DNA from: Istiophorus platypterus | Taxonomy: Eukaryota; Chordata; Actinopteri; Istiophoriformes; Istiophoridae | Assembly (NCBI GenBank): GCA_016859345.1 | Contig: CM029134.1 | Span: forward strand, 14,234,060-14,298,059 | Direction of reading: 5' to 3' | Length of the DNA stretch: 64,000 nt | In this document: piece after piece, positions 34,001-64,000 of the stretch | Layout of the letters: each line of letters opens with the position of its first letter | Position numbering within the stretch: position 1 is the first letter of the stretch | Position numbers and translations under genes: made by a program | Notes under the pieces: generated by a model | Database searches by the model: none | The model's input: only the letters and a program-made list of their open reading frames with translations | What the model was told of the DNA's origin: nothing

Positions 34001-34909
34001 TGACCGGCTGTAGGCCTGAATAGTGTCGGGGTGCGCTGCCTCCCTCTGCAGAAGGTAAAGTCCATTTGCTTTTATCAAAAACTGTGCCTGAGATTCTGGT
34101 TTTCTTACGCACCACCAAGGGTTTTTAAGAAAAGCCTGGTGAAATAAAATAAACGAAAGGTACGTGCTCATGAAGATACATAAGTATGCATTACGCTTGA
34201 ATCCACACATCAGGCACAGGCTGATGTAGTTAGTAGCTAAGTAGACAGGTAGATCTGGTATTCAAAAGTCATGTTAGACCGATTTTATCCTTCAGTGTCT
34301 CAGTTTTGAAGTGGATGGTGGAAATATAAGGAAATGAGGGGAAAGAGAGATGGTTAATTTGAAGTTGGAATTATCCAATTTTATACTTATTTTTGTCTAA
34401 CATTTGTGAACTGTCTGCCAGTGTATATATATATTAGATTTACACTTCCCTGCAGCTACTTGATCATTTGCTTTCATATACAATCAGATATGATCATGAG
34501 AACAGTACTGGCCAAAAAGATTTGATTCACAAAGACTGGTAGTCAACAATCCCTGCTTGTTTCCAAAGATAATTACAAAAATTGATTTCTATCATACATT
34601 TAGAAAAACATCATTAAAAATCCCTAACAATCAGTCTATATGGATAATCCTGGGTACTAGTGTGTTGTCTTCAGGCAAGATGAATGTGGGTGTTTATCAC
34701 TTACTCTCCACCAAGTTTTCTATCTCAGAAAATCCAGGCCTGGGACGGTGTTATTTCCTCTCCTTGTCTGACTGCATTTGACACAAATAATCACATCTAT
34801 CCCCTAACGTGCAGATTTAGATGTTCTGGTTGAATACAAAAGACCAAACGAAGACTCTCCTGTAGTTTCCACACCATCTCTGCTGGAGAGAGATGATGTG
34901 TTGACACAT

Positions 34910-35120
34910 CACAGCTCACAGATTCACCCCAGGATAAATGGGTCCAGGTGACATTGGGGATGGAGGGTCGTCACGCTCCACCGTCACTAAGGTAACAGGA
35001 CGGGTCCGAGGCCAAGCCTTTATGGCTGAACGGCGCGGTTGCTAAGGGAGACAGGGCCGATGCTCGGGGTCCGGCGCGGCAGGTCAACAAGGACAAGCAG
35101 GACTGGACTTACTGTACCTG
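34910..35120. promoter_or_regulatory. GC-rich island with two RFX X-box-like motifs
   Basis: In an AT-rich surrounding this ~200-base island is GC-rich. It carries GTCACTAAGGTAAC (34983-34996) and, inverted, GTCTCCCTTAGCAAC (35038-35052). Both resemble the imperfect inverted repeat bound by RFX factors (GTnRCC, 0-3 spacer, RGYAAC), with one mismatch each. It could be an enhancer or an unannotated promoter; no exon was found beside it. Confidence 0.4.
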
Positions 35121-38019
35121 ATCCAACCGGCCACATGCGGGGGTGATGATGGTGATTATGGTATTATGGTGATTATTATGCTGATGTGGATTTTATAGTG
35201 TGACAGCCAGAGAGACTGGCTGATAGTGTGAGTGTTGGTAGGTGCTCGTCTTTTGCCTTCTGTGGCTGCCTGGTTTCACTGAAACATTAATTTTTATAGT
35301 ATAAGGATTTGATTTTAGGACAATGAATTAAAAAAACATCTAATGGAGTTTTAGATTGAGCGTTAGCTCTGATCAGCTGTTGATAACTTGATGTATTTTC
35401 TGGTTTATCTCTGTTGTGCAAACACTTAAGGCAATTTGGGAAGTTCTAAAGGGTTGTTTCACTCAAATATAAAGAATAATTCAAACAAACTACAGCCCCT
35501 GGTGTCCAGGGATGAAGATTTTCTCTTCTTTGTCTCAAATTAAAAAGAAAGGAGATATTTAATTTTGTTTGTGAGGGAAATAAATTTAACAAATTCACCG
35601 TCACCCAGTTTTGCTCTATGGAGCTTTTTTAAAACCCGGTTTAGCTCATTAGCTTGTTTTTTCATCCCGGAAATCCCTGTTTGGTTCAGTGTCACTTCTC
35701 TCATGGACGCCAGGCAGCAAACAGCCTGCCAGCACCAAATGCAGGCAGGCAATAACTATACCCGGTGAGGAAAGCTGAAAGTCCAGCAGCATAAAAGTGG
35801 ACGTTTGTCCTCTCATGCGTTGATCAGCCAGAGTAAAAAAGGACAGTGAATCTCGGATTCAGCGCCCCGGACATAATTCGGTTTGCTAACATGTTAGCCA
35901 TAGCAATGTTAAGCGGCTAAAAAGCGGTTAAAGCGACATTTTTTTCTCAGTTTTTCTGCTCCAAAATGGGCGAAAACGACTAAAACAGGTCAAAATTCAT
36001 GTTCATGTGTTACAAACTGCGACTGTACGTTGGCTGAATGGTTCCAACTTCTTTAGCTAAATGCTAACCGGTTGTGTCATAGCAGGTGTTTCCCATGAGG
36101 ATCTGTCAAATTTGAGAAAAAAAAAAAAAAGAAAGACACAAGAAACATTATCTGCGGATTTATTTATTATCATTTTCATTTAATTAATTATTATATTTTT
36201 AGTCAGAAAGTATTGAAAATACCATCACAAGTTCAGAGAGCCCAGTGTGGTCCTCAAACTGCTTATATTTGTCAGTACAACACCCAAAGTCATTAAATTT
36301 TAAAATGATAAAAACACAGAAAAACGAGCAGACGCTCTGGGTTTTTTCTCAATAAATTACATAATTACAAAAAGGATTTATGAATCATTTTTTTCAATAA
36401 CTGAATAGCATCTCCACCATTACAAATCTACATTCTCAATTGAGAACAAGGGATTGAAAGGGGAAAATTGCAAAATTGCAAAAACTTGAGTTACTTTATG
36501 CATCTCAATAATATGCACTGCAAATGTGCAATATCCAAATGTCGTGTGTCAAACTATTATCTTTTGCCATACTACATATTCACACCGATAGATATATATT
36601 GTGGATTTCTCAGCTCTCTGTCTGCGCTGATGGGATCTTCTGTAAGTGCAAACACCAAAACTAAAGGATTTATAGATTTAACCAGAGATTTAACCCGGGG
36701 GGGGTGAACATATGGAGACAGGTAGAACAGTTGCTGCCGTATACGTGTGAAACCGTGGGTGGACCTAGGGGAGCTTTGTGTATTAGGCTTTGGATGTTAG
36801 GCGAGCGGGGGGGGGGGCAGTTAGAAGGGCAGATATGGCAGTGGTGTGTGGAGCATCACTGAACAGTAGGCCTGTAGCATGGGGGAGGGCCATGCTGGTG
36901 GTCTTGGAGTAAGTCAGATAAACAGCTCTTCTTCCCGGCTGGGGTGGGAGGTTAAAGCCTGGTGGCAGACAGCCAGCATTAGTGATGGCACCAACTGTCA
37001 CTGGCAGCCCCTCACTCTCTGCTGCCATGCTGACTGAAGGCTCTGTGTGTGCTGGTGTGTGAAATGAAGTGTTTCTCTTTTAGTCAGTGGTCATTTCTGG
37101 TCCCTTTCTAGTAAGGCTGAGCAATAGGGTTACTTGTAATATTTGTTTTAAAATTGATAAGACTATTTTCTGATATTGCTACATACAGTATCACAATATG
37201 GCGAATTAATGCTATATAAACTAACCAAACCTATATGCAAAGCAGTGGTGTGTGTAATGTTAGAGTGTTAATACCGTTGTTATTCCATCTTATATTGAGT
37301 ATGGATACTACCAGTGAGAGGAGAAATAATTAGTCAATTGTTTGATGGAAAGTAAAATAATCGGCAACTCTTTTCATAATTGTTTAAGTCATAAGATGTT
37401 TTCCAAATTTCGACTTGCAAACGTGAACGTTTGCTTGTTTTCTTAGTCATCTATGATAGTAAGTAGTAAATATCTTTGCGTTTTGGAATGTTAGTCAATG
37501 AGACAGTGATGGACATTTTTCAATATTATCTGACATCTTTTTGACTGAATGATAAATCTGTTAGTTAACAAAATCGATACAGAAAATAATTCTCAGTTAC
37601 AGTCCGATTATCAATAAGAGCAATAAAAAAATAAGTGTAGACATCACTTAATTCAGAAAATGCGTGTGATTAAGCAATTAGCACAGAATGGTGGTAGTAA
37701 ATATAGTCAGAAGTCATTAATAATGCAATCATCACATCGATCATGACACATGCCTCCTCCATACATAATAATACACCGGCTGCTTTTTGTTGGAAAAAGC
37801 ATCAGTATTGGTGATTCTGCCTCTGCTTTACTTGGCATCAGAATTTTATGAACTTGCCCACCCACATTTCAAAGCAATGAAAGGTTCCCTACTGTTATTC
37901 ATAGTATTACACCAAACTGGTACCTGTGTTAAACAATGACTTAAATTCTTAAGTTAGTTTTTACTTATAGTTTGTATTGAATCACTTATGGAACAGTTTG
38001 GCATTTTATCGGACTTGCT

Positions 38020-38180
38020 TATTCACTTTCTTGTTGAGAGTTAGACGAGAAGATCAACACCACTTTCACATCTGTCTGTTAAACATGAAACTAGAGCTAG
38101 AAGATGGTCGTCGTGACTTAGTGTGATTACTGGAAAACTAGCCCCAGTTTTCAGTCTTTATGACAGCGGTATCAATCTCC
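38020..38180. repeat. Degenerate teleost dispersed repeat, copy 1
   Basis: The stretch around 38030-38165 (TTGTTGAGAGTTAGACGAGAAGATC, then ACACCACTTTC) shows the same succession of words as 47400-47530 (TTGTTGAGAATTAGATAAGATC, then AGCACTCTGACACC). I recognise this pattern as a very common interspersed repeat of percomorph genomes. No coding capacity. Confidence 0.6.
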
Positions 38181-38639
38181 TCACCCAGCTCTCAGCAGGA
38201 AAGCGAATAAGTTTATTTCCTATTCAGGATGTGGAACAACAGAAGTACATAGAACAATAACTTAATAAAATCACATATTGATATGATACTACTCTAAGTC
38301 TCTGAATTATCAGCAAGCCCTTCCCTCCATGCAGGCTTACACTAGAGGAGATCCTACAGTGTATTAAAGTCAATTTGTGTTGGTGTCATTGGCGTTTTAG
38401 TTGTCTATGTGTTAATTGAATTATTACTCCAGGTGAATCCTCTAGTAGTCAATGTACTGTGGTTTATATTCAGCTCTCAGTCAGGTGATACAGTCCCTCC
38501 TCTCTGATCACAACCTTATAAGACACTCAGCCACTTCCGCTCTGCCAACCCAATCCTCCATCCCTCTCTGCTTCTTAATCATGTTTAATCACCTTCAGGC
38601 AGTGGTCAGGCAGATCTCAGCTCTGTGATGATTGGCTGC

Positions 38640-38700
38640 GTCGAGGAGGGGGCGGGACCTGCGCTAATGCATCACACTCGTACCAGCGCAGCAGGCAAGG

Positions 38701-38738
<38 letters not shown>

Positions 38739-38949
38739 ACTCTCCCTCCCCCTCTCTCTACCTCTCACTCTGCCTTTCATGCTTACGACAGAGCGCAGAC
38801 TGCACCAGAACGCAGGGCCAGTAGGATTTTCCTCCTCATCCTGGAACAGCTGAAAAACCACAGAGCAGTTTCCCACTGAGGAGGACAGAGATGTTATCCA
38901 AGGAGGATCCACCGAGGAGCACCTGACCAACACGCTGCCGAGTGTGTAG
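38640..38949 (+). promoter_or_regulatory. ppp2r2c: Probable promoter and non-coding first exon of ppp2r2c
   Basis: A CpG-richer block with a (CT)n run at 38701-38738 leads to a potential non-coding exon ending at 38949 with donor AG-GTGAGT. A matching acceptor (TCCTGCAG) lies at 39346, just before the exon with the start codon. No TATA box was seen. The exon boundaries are inferred from splice signals only. Confidence 0.4.
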
Positions 38950-39496
38950 GTGAGTGTGTGTGTTTGTCTCACTGTTTATGTTTGTCCATGCGTGTTAGTT
39001 CACTGCAGAAGCGGCATCACTGCAGATACACCGACCAGGGGCTCTGCTCATCCCTCTCTCCCCTCCCCCAACTCTCCTCCTCCCCCTCTTCATCTCATCT
39101 CCTCTTCCTCTCTTGGAGCATCCATTAACAAGTAGGTACTCTTCCCATTTTTTAGAGTACATGGCTTTGTATGTTGTGTGTGTTTGTGAGAGTATACTTG
39201 GCCTGGCCACACCTGGACTCAGCAGCTGTAGGGTGGACACAAGGTGCGCTTGGTTTTTTCTTGCCACACGAGTGATGTGTGTTCTTGTGAGGCACAAATC
39301 AAGCTAATCCTTGGTAGTTTTTAAACTTAAAATATTCCTCCTGCAGGTTTGCATCTGGCTCTCAGAAGCAGCTGTGTGGTCTCCTACACGCACCCATCCC
39401 TCCTCCTGGACCAACCCACCCCCTCCCTATCCTCATTTAAGGATAGGATGCCTGGCTCTGCGCCTCTGTGCTGAGGAGGCGTCGGCGGGCAGCAGT

Positions 39497-39596
39497 ATGG
39501 GCGCTGTGCTGGCCAGCATCCCCACAACCCCCTCCACCACTGATCTGCCACCACCACGCTGCCCCACTGAGACGGGCGCTCCCCCCAGCCCCGCTG

Positions 39597-39613
<17 letters not shown>
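39497..39613 (+). promoter_or_regulatory. Upstream ORF overlapping the ppp2r2c start codon
   Basis: If exon 39347-39672 is used, the transcript carries an ATG at 39497 in a good context (G at +4). This opens a 38-codon Pro/Thr-rich frame ending at 39613, 14 bases past the ppp2r2c ATG and in another frame. Such an overlapping uORF usually lowers initiation at the main start. The peptide itself resembles nothing known. Confidence 0.4.
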
Positions 39614-58283
<18,670 letters not shown>

Positions 58284-60040
58284 TGAACGGATGTCAGCGG
58301 CAAACACGAATGAGTTTACACCGGAACACACAACTATGCTCGAATGTACACATCAATAGACATACACACACAGGAATATGCCTAACACGCATCCACACAC
58401 ACTGAAGCAGAAAACATACATGCGTGTATGTCTTTTCTGGCGCACTCTTTCACTTCCTCCCCAGCTTCCCAGAACTGAAAGGACCTAGAAAGGACTAGAA
58501 AGGGAACAGGTTGGATTACGCAATGGATTATGGATTGCAAAATTGTCCAGACTATGGATTTCTTGATTGTTAACCTCTGGATTGTGCTTGATGGTGTATT
58601 AATTGCTACAGCTCAGCTTTTGAGGGGGATAACCCCCAACCCCCCCAGACTGGAGAGATGTTTACATGTTGGTCTTTTTTTTTTTTTCTTCCTTCAGGCT
58701 CTTTTGCTTTCTCCACCTCCTCCTCCTCCCCCTCTCCCCTCTGTATTTGTGTGCTCGAGCAAAGCCTATTCTTATCTCTTGCCCACTGTTTTGTGTAATA
58801 AAAACCCTTCGTGGTTGTCCACCAGCGGCACTGATGAAAAAATGGGGCATTTATGTAACCAGCTGTTTTTATGATTTCAGATCAGTTTACCCCCACCTCT
58901 GTTTTGGTAACTTGTTAAACAATGTTAATGGTGGTAATTATGATGACAATTTAAAATGAGAAGTGTGATGTGCAAGGATGAACTCGGGACCCCTCCCCTT
59001 AACCCAAGTGCACCCAGACACCTCTGAGCTCAACTGGACTGTGTTCAGTGAGGTAAAACATTTGCAGTCCTGCAGAGAGAAGCAGAAGTTCAGAGATTAT
59101 TACACCATGGCCTAGTATGAGGACACACACACATATGTGTCCACATAGTATGTTTCAGTCATCAGTGTTTTCTCTGCTGATACAGGCCATCCAACTTCTC
59201 TGACTGTGGATTCTGCTTCCGGTCAGGGGCTGCGTCATGTGCTACTTTGCCGTTAAATACAGCTCAAATCAAGCAAAAAAAAAATAAAAAATGAATAAAA
59301 AATCATTTCAACAATCAAGCAAACAGATGCTGCATGTCAAACACATTTAGCCTAGGTGTTTATAAATTGACTGACTAACTGACTTGGCTGCCTTCTTAAC
59401 CATTTAGACCCAGCTGTACAAAGGCTTCAGGGGCCCTTGGGCCCCGTGCGGCACGAGTAACCATAGATTACCGAGCTCTCCTACCTTTATTTGTGTCTTC
59501 GGACACTGACGCATGTTTACCAGTGTTCACTTCATACACTTACATGTACTTTTTGAATGAAGCCGTCCAAGAATCAGTTACGACTCGAGTGAAACCGAAA
59601 ACCAAGAAGAAAGGAGAATGTTTGATTAATGTTGTACTCTAAAAGAAAAAGAAAAAAAAATCAAAGGGCCTAAATGGTGTCTATATGTATCAATGCTGTT
59701 TTTGACTTGTGAGGTTCGTTTTTTAACATCCATAAACGGACTGCGGACTGATCATCTGTATTGATGATTGCCTCTAAAGCTACAGCAGAGAGATGGTACT
59801 GTAATCTCTTCCGCCTTCCTCACTTATTACTTTGCTTATTCACAAAAGCTTTTATTTTTAGAGAAGTTTATTCTTTTATTTATCCTTTTTTGAGAAACTT
59901 GTCAGTTTTACTCCATGTCCTGACTAATGTTGATTCACATATTTTTATGTTAATGTTTGTTGTTGACAAAGTTGTCAAATGGACAATTATAAATAATGTT
60001 AATATGTTTTTTTCTGAATAAAGATTTCAACGAAATTGCA
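58284..60040 (+). other. ppp2r2c: 3' UTR of ppp2r2c
   Basis: Two poly(A) hexamers are candidates: AATAAA at 58797-58802 (0.5 kb 3' UTR) and AATAAA at 60017-60022 (1.7 kb). No other gene is seen between the stop and the second hexamer. The choice between short and long 3' UTR cannot be made from sequence alone. Confidence 0.55.
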
Positions 60041-61968
60041 CCCAATGAGAGTACAGCTGTGTTTTAATTAGAGTCGGTGATATTGTCATCATGTTAATGT
60101 TCACGCTTTATAGCTTCAATTTATATGGGCATTTAAGGGGTCATCATTACAGTCTGAAATTTGTGAGGTCAAAATGATTCCAGGATCCAGTATTTCAATG
60201 CTTCATAAACGTCTCCTGCCATGCCCCCCTCTGGTAGCTGAAAAAATTACTGCCCCCCCAATCTGCTGTTTAATTAACTGGTTTCATTACTGGAGAATCT
60301 AGTCAGTAAAGAAGCCATTTTGAATTTTATTAATGTAATTACCAAGCTCATAAACTGCATGATTCTACACAAATGTTTTTATTTGGTTAGTGAAATGAAA
60401 AATGCAAGTTCAGCTTTGCTCACTTTGCCTAACTTTCTGCACACAAAAAACATAATCTCCTGCTATATTCAGAGCAAAATAGGCTTATTCATAACTTAGA
60501 TTTGACTGTTATGCTTGCATGATGAGAATAACTAGTTTTTTTTTTCATTTCCTGTCAAACATCTTCTCCTCTTATACTTCACATTTTTAGTTATTTGATA
60601 AATCTCTTGTTCCTTTTCCCTTTATGAAATTAAACTAATTCATACACTTTTTCACATTTTGAAATGTAGTGGGGACAAAACAGGTGTTACCAAGAACATT
60701 AACAATGGCTCTGTTATATTCACATGTACCAGTAAGTCATGACATTGAGTCGACATGAACAGCACCAGGATCCTGAAACTGAAACAGCTAAAAAGAACTC
60801 AGGACTCATTCATTTTACAGCTGTGTTTTTCCTACTGTTACATTTCAAATGTCTTCCATGAAAAATGACCATTGCACTGGCAGGATCTCAAATATATAAA
60901 GTATGGGTAAAATAAAAACTACCTCTTACTTACAGAGGTAGGACTAAGAAGTAGGTCTGTGAAACGTTGTGTTAGAATCAATGTATATTGCAATTAATGT
61001 TTAACAAAAATGGCAACAAGCACATGTGTTCATCATATTTATGGGTCACAGTATAGAAAATAGTAGTGGCATCCTATTTTAAAACATCATCACTCAGGGG
61101 CTGCAAATATTCAATATATTAAATCCCTGCACAGCAGAGATGGAGACAAAGGAGGAAAAGGAGGACAACCAGAAGAGAAGGAGTAAGACACATGAGAATA
61201 AACATGAGATAAACAAGGAGAACTCCTCTGTATTAAAACCAAGTGGAGACACAGGTGAACTTCTTAAAGGTAAAGGCTTTATCACCCTCTTACAAATAAT
61301 ATACCGGACATTGTCAATACTGTATCATTTTAAATAAGTAAAGACTGACAGCAAAGGAGACCCCAATGAGTTATCAGAAGTATGACCAAAAAAAACAAAA
61401 CAAAAAAAACAAACAAACAAACAAAAACAACCCCCTACATTATGCTACATAATGTCATGATATTGACCAACATACAAAAATTTGGGTGTAGACATAAAAA
61501 GTGTTTTTATAGCATACAAACAAAATCAAAATGTCTTCATTAACAGACTGAAATGTTTCTAAGAAATGCACAACTGACTGCAGCTGAGGAGGTTTGAACC
61601 ATGGTTTACTTACTTTAATATTAGGCAGTAAACTACTTAAGAAGTTCATTACTTTGTTTTTCTCCCCTTTGTAATTGTTATTGTCACTATATTTTGTATT
61701 CTCACACACTTTGGCTCAAAAGCTATAAGAATGCAAACACAAACTCACTCGGTACAGACACCATAAATATCTGTCCACTCTACTGCAGTGAGTAACTCTG
61801 CAACAATATTGCAAATCGATTCCGTTAAGAACAGAGGTATACAATCATTAATGTTTCTCTAGTGAGGATAGTAATATCATTGAACACTTTATCACACATC
61901 TTAGCATTATACTTTTCCTTTTCTCCTGGAGGTGTGCTTGAGATCCCCATCGCCAGTTCTCTTTCCCT
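60041..61968. other. Intergenic and 3' flank between convergent ppp2r2c and wfs1
   Basis: Contains a CTCF-like match on the minus strand at 60222-60236 (TGCCCCCCTCTGGTA) and the second copy of the repeat family seen at 17785-17990 (about 60660-60900). A short lysine/glutamate-rich open frame on + lies at 61140-61337. The wfs1 3' UTR must lie in the right-hand part; no clear minus-strand AATAAA was found. Confidence 0.45.
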
Positions 61969-64000
61969 CTATCCCCCCTCCTGTGGAACAAGCTCTGTTT
62001 CAGTCTCCGTGTCAGAGCGTGGCTCTAGCTGAGCGGTCAGGAAGGGGTTGAAGAAGAAGTCAAAACCAAACTGCAGGGCATTCTGGGCCACGTGTCTCCA
62101 GTCGTGTTCGATCTTATACTGCTTGCGGCCGGGCACGCTAGCACCACCACACGACATGCAGTTAATGGCCTTCAATTCAAACACGGGCCATTTGGAGCCT
62201 AAACGCCCCTCCAGGATAGTACTAAACTCCACCAGGCTTCCTGTGTTTAAGCGTAAAAGTACTGACTTGAACTCGTTACTAGCACGCAGAACTATGTCCT
62301 TGGTCGCGTCCTCATCCTCTATGACTGTCCCATTCTTGGTCTTCCTCTCCAGTGGCATGCCCATTGTAACTTCAAATTTGTATCGATCAAAGCGTTTGAC
62401 ATGGCATTCGTGCTTGGCCAGTTTTTTAAGTTTACAGAGGGGGTCTTCGGGAGGAGGGGCCGGGGCAGGCAGAGGCTGGGGCTCAGCTGTTGTGTTTTTA
62501 ACCTCCTCGCACAACGGATAGGGCTCACCATACAGGCACCGCATCCAGTTGCCAAGAAACACAGGCATTAGGTTGATAACCGAATGCGCTCCATTCTCAA
62601 TGTCCGTCACACGGACATATTTAAATCGCCCGGCCCAGGTGACACGGTGTCCTTCAAGATGAGAGCATAGAATCTGAGTGTGGGCCATGTTGGACTCTTT
62701 CCAGGCCAGAGGACCACAGAGATTGCTATACTCAGGCCATGTCAGGGTTGAATTATATACCTTCATACCTTCAGACCTGTAGACGTACATCCAGCAGAAG
62801 AGCACCACTGCACTGAGCCACACCAGGATGAGCTTGACAATGCTGCTTCGTGACAAAGACCGAAAAACCTTGATGGGGTTGAGGCTGAAGCGAGTCCAAA
62901 GCCTCAACACAACTGGCACGAAGCAAACTGTCAGTGTGACCACCATTTTGGTCAGCTCGAGGTCAAGGAACCACTGCAGTAATTGGATGATGAGCATTGC
63001 CGCAAGGCCCAGTGAGAGTACCGGAAGAGCGAACAGGAAGAGAAAGTAGCCCACACTGGTGCGGATGAGTCCTACTGCAGAGGCGTTATTGAGGAACACC
63101 AAGCAGAGCTCACACCAGTTGAAGCAGACCAGGTAGGGCACCAGGCACAGGTAGGTTCCCTTGAAGCCTCTCAGCTGGGCCATACGAAAGAGGAGGTAGA
63201 AAAGGTGTCCATAGAGCAGACACGGCATCCCCAGGTTTAACACCACCATGTTGCCTATGGGAAGAGTGATGAACGTCACCCCAAAGATCCTGAAGAACCG
63301 CAGGGAGTCTGGCAGGAGATGAGTGAGGGAGCAGGCGCCAGAAAGGACCTCCGTGAGTAGGGCTTTACGAGCAAAGAGCTTAGCAGAGGCGTGAAGGCTG
63401 AGGAAGGCAGTGACTGTGAAGAAGAGAGCTATGGCAGCAAACTCTGAGCAGGGGATCCAGGATTTATCGGCGACAGGGAAGGAGAAAACCACAAAGACCA
63501 CCGATAGCAGGAAGTACCTGGGGATACAAAGAGAAGGGATGTACTCGTTCTGCTGCACAAGCATTTTGCAGAATATGTGTATTTGTCATCTTGATTTCAT
63601 TCATTTTCCTGAGTTTACTCTGCATTTTGAGAATAATCCTTCATGCAACATCTCTTCTACTTTTTTATATGTTCTTACAATTTGTTTTATTAATGTTTAG
63701 GTTAAAGAAGTTAAGTAAAAACAAACTCACTGTTTGCTTCTTAACTACAATAACAATAAAATGACGAAAAAACCCTAAAAAAACCCAAACTTGAACAAAT
63801 TAAACTTAACATTTTCAAACAAAACCAAGTCGACAGTTAAAAGTGAGAAAAGGAATAAAAGTATTTACATATGGAGGAAGGTTAATAGAGATAAACATAC
63901 AGATAGGGTTCTAAGTGTGTCCATCCAAAGTTGGTCTCAGCCTGCTCCAGATCCAGACTGGGTTCAAAATGAGCCAGCAGGTCTGTCAGAGCTCGAAAGT
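61969..64000 (-). CDS. wfs1: Wolframin (WFS1), last two exons, partial at the window edge
   Basis: The last exon (63517-61969) encodes 516 residues. It starts in about nine hydrophobic membrane segments (YFLLSVVFVVFSFPVAD through LILVWLSAVVLFCWMYVYRSEG). Then comes the ER-lumenal C-terminal domain: CGPLAWKESNMAHTQILC, NLMPVFLGNWMRCLYGEPYP, KFEVTMGMPLE, CMSCGG, and an end with FGFDFFFNPFLTAQLEP. Potential N-glycosylation sites are NST, NTT and NGT. The preceding exon (64000-63901, cut by the window) ends in phase 2 at donor GTATGT. This fits the acceptor CCCCAG at 63518, giving HLEPYL-YFLL. Wolframin is an ER membrane protein for calcium handling and stress control, mutated in Wolfram syndrome (family knowledge). 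The large last exon and its convergent position beside ppp2r2c are as in other vertebrates. Confidence 0.93.

Larger units (their letters stand above)
30250..38600. other. 8.3-kb gene-poor region between the zinc-finger cluster and ppp2r2c
   Basis: No coding exon could be supported. Contents seen: a CTCF-like motif at 31035, and GT microsatellites near 33040, 33580 and 33777. A block near 33070-33300 looks less AT-rich and possibly conserved. RFX X-box-like motifs lie at 33852, 34983 and 35038, the last two in a GC-rich island at 34910-35120. A likely dispersed repeat occupies about 35470-36130, and a degenerate teleost repeat about 38020-38180. It most likely contains distal control sequence of ppp2r2c, but nothing here proves that. 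Confidence 0.5.

Noticed and set aside
62048..62521. 157-codon + strand frame antisense to wfs1
   Set aside because: A shadow of the wfs1 coding sequence with no independent support. The long antisense frames over the fingers of the zinc-finger genes are rejected for the same reason.
63518..63564. Extension of the wfs1 last exon upstream to MLVQQNEYIPSLCIPR
   Set aside because: The frame stays open, but the preceding exon ends in phase 2 at 63901. This fits the CCCCAG acceptor at 63518 and not the CAG sites at 63550-63554, so the extension is intron.

Overview
The window looks like nuclear DNA of a ray-finned (probably percomorph teleost) fish. Genes are split by GT-AG introns. Microsatellites and decayed transposons are common. 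The gene set is typical of fish: a tandem ENDOD1-like endonuclease cluster, C2H2 zinc-finger paralogues, mif, and the vertebrate gene pair ppp2r2c-wfs1. All exon models were built by reading splice sites and codon phase by eye; no alignment or expression data were available.

Layout. (1) 1.8-10.7 kb, + strand: a tandem cluster of secreted ENDOD1-like nucleases. One intact two-exon gene lies at 1975-3443. Next come two decayed copies with an internally deleted LINE fragment between them. A second probable gene has exon 1 at 7350-7637 and exon 2 at 10075-10671, and its intron carries a partial copy of another family member. (2) 11.5-30.2 kb: three C2H2 zinc-finger genes (one on -, two on +) with the same four-exon plan, the same exon phases and a related ~60-residue N-terminal helical domain. 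The cytokine/tautomerase gene mif (16498-17421, +) sits between the first and second. (3) 30.2-38.6 kb: a gene-poor stretch with a CTCF-like site and RFX X-box-like motifs. (4) 38.7-60.0 kb, + strand: ppp2r2c, the B55-gamma regulatory subunit of PP2A. It has nine coding exons, a 9.4 kb first coding intron and a likely alternative first coding exon at 42955-43036. (5) 60.0-64.0 kb, - strand: the 3' end of wfs1 (wolframin), convergent with ppp2r2c as in other vertebrates. The gene runs off the window end.

How the genes relate: there is no operon-like logic. The ENDOD1-like and zinc-finger blocks are local duplication families, while mif, ppp2r2c and wfs1 are conserved single-copy neighbours. 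The most interesting points are the shared domain and exon architecture of the zinc-finger trio with SUMO-type psi-K-x-E motifs at one exon junction, the alternative ppp2r2c N-terminus, the ENDOD1-like fragment nested in its relative's intron, and a cluster of RFX-type sites around ppp2r2c.
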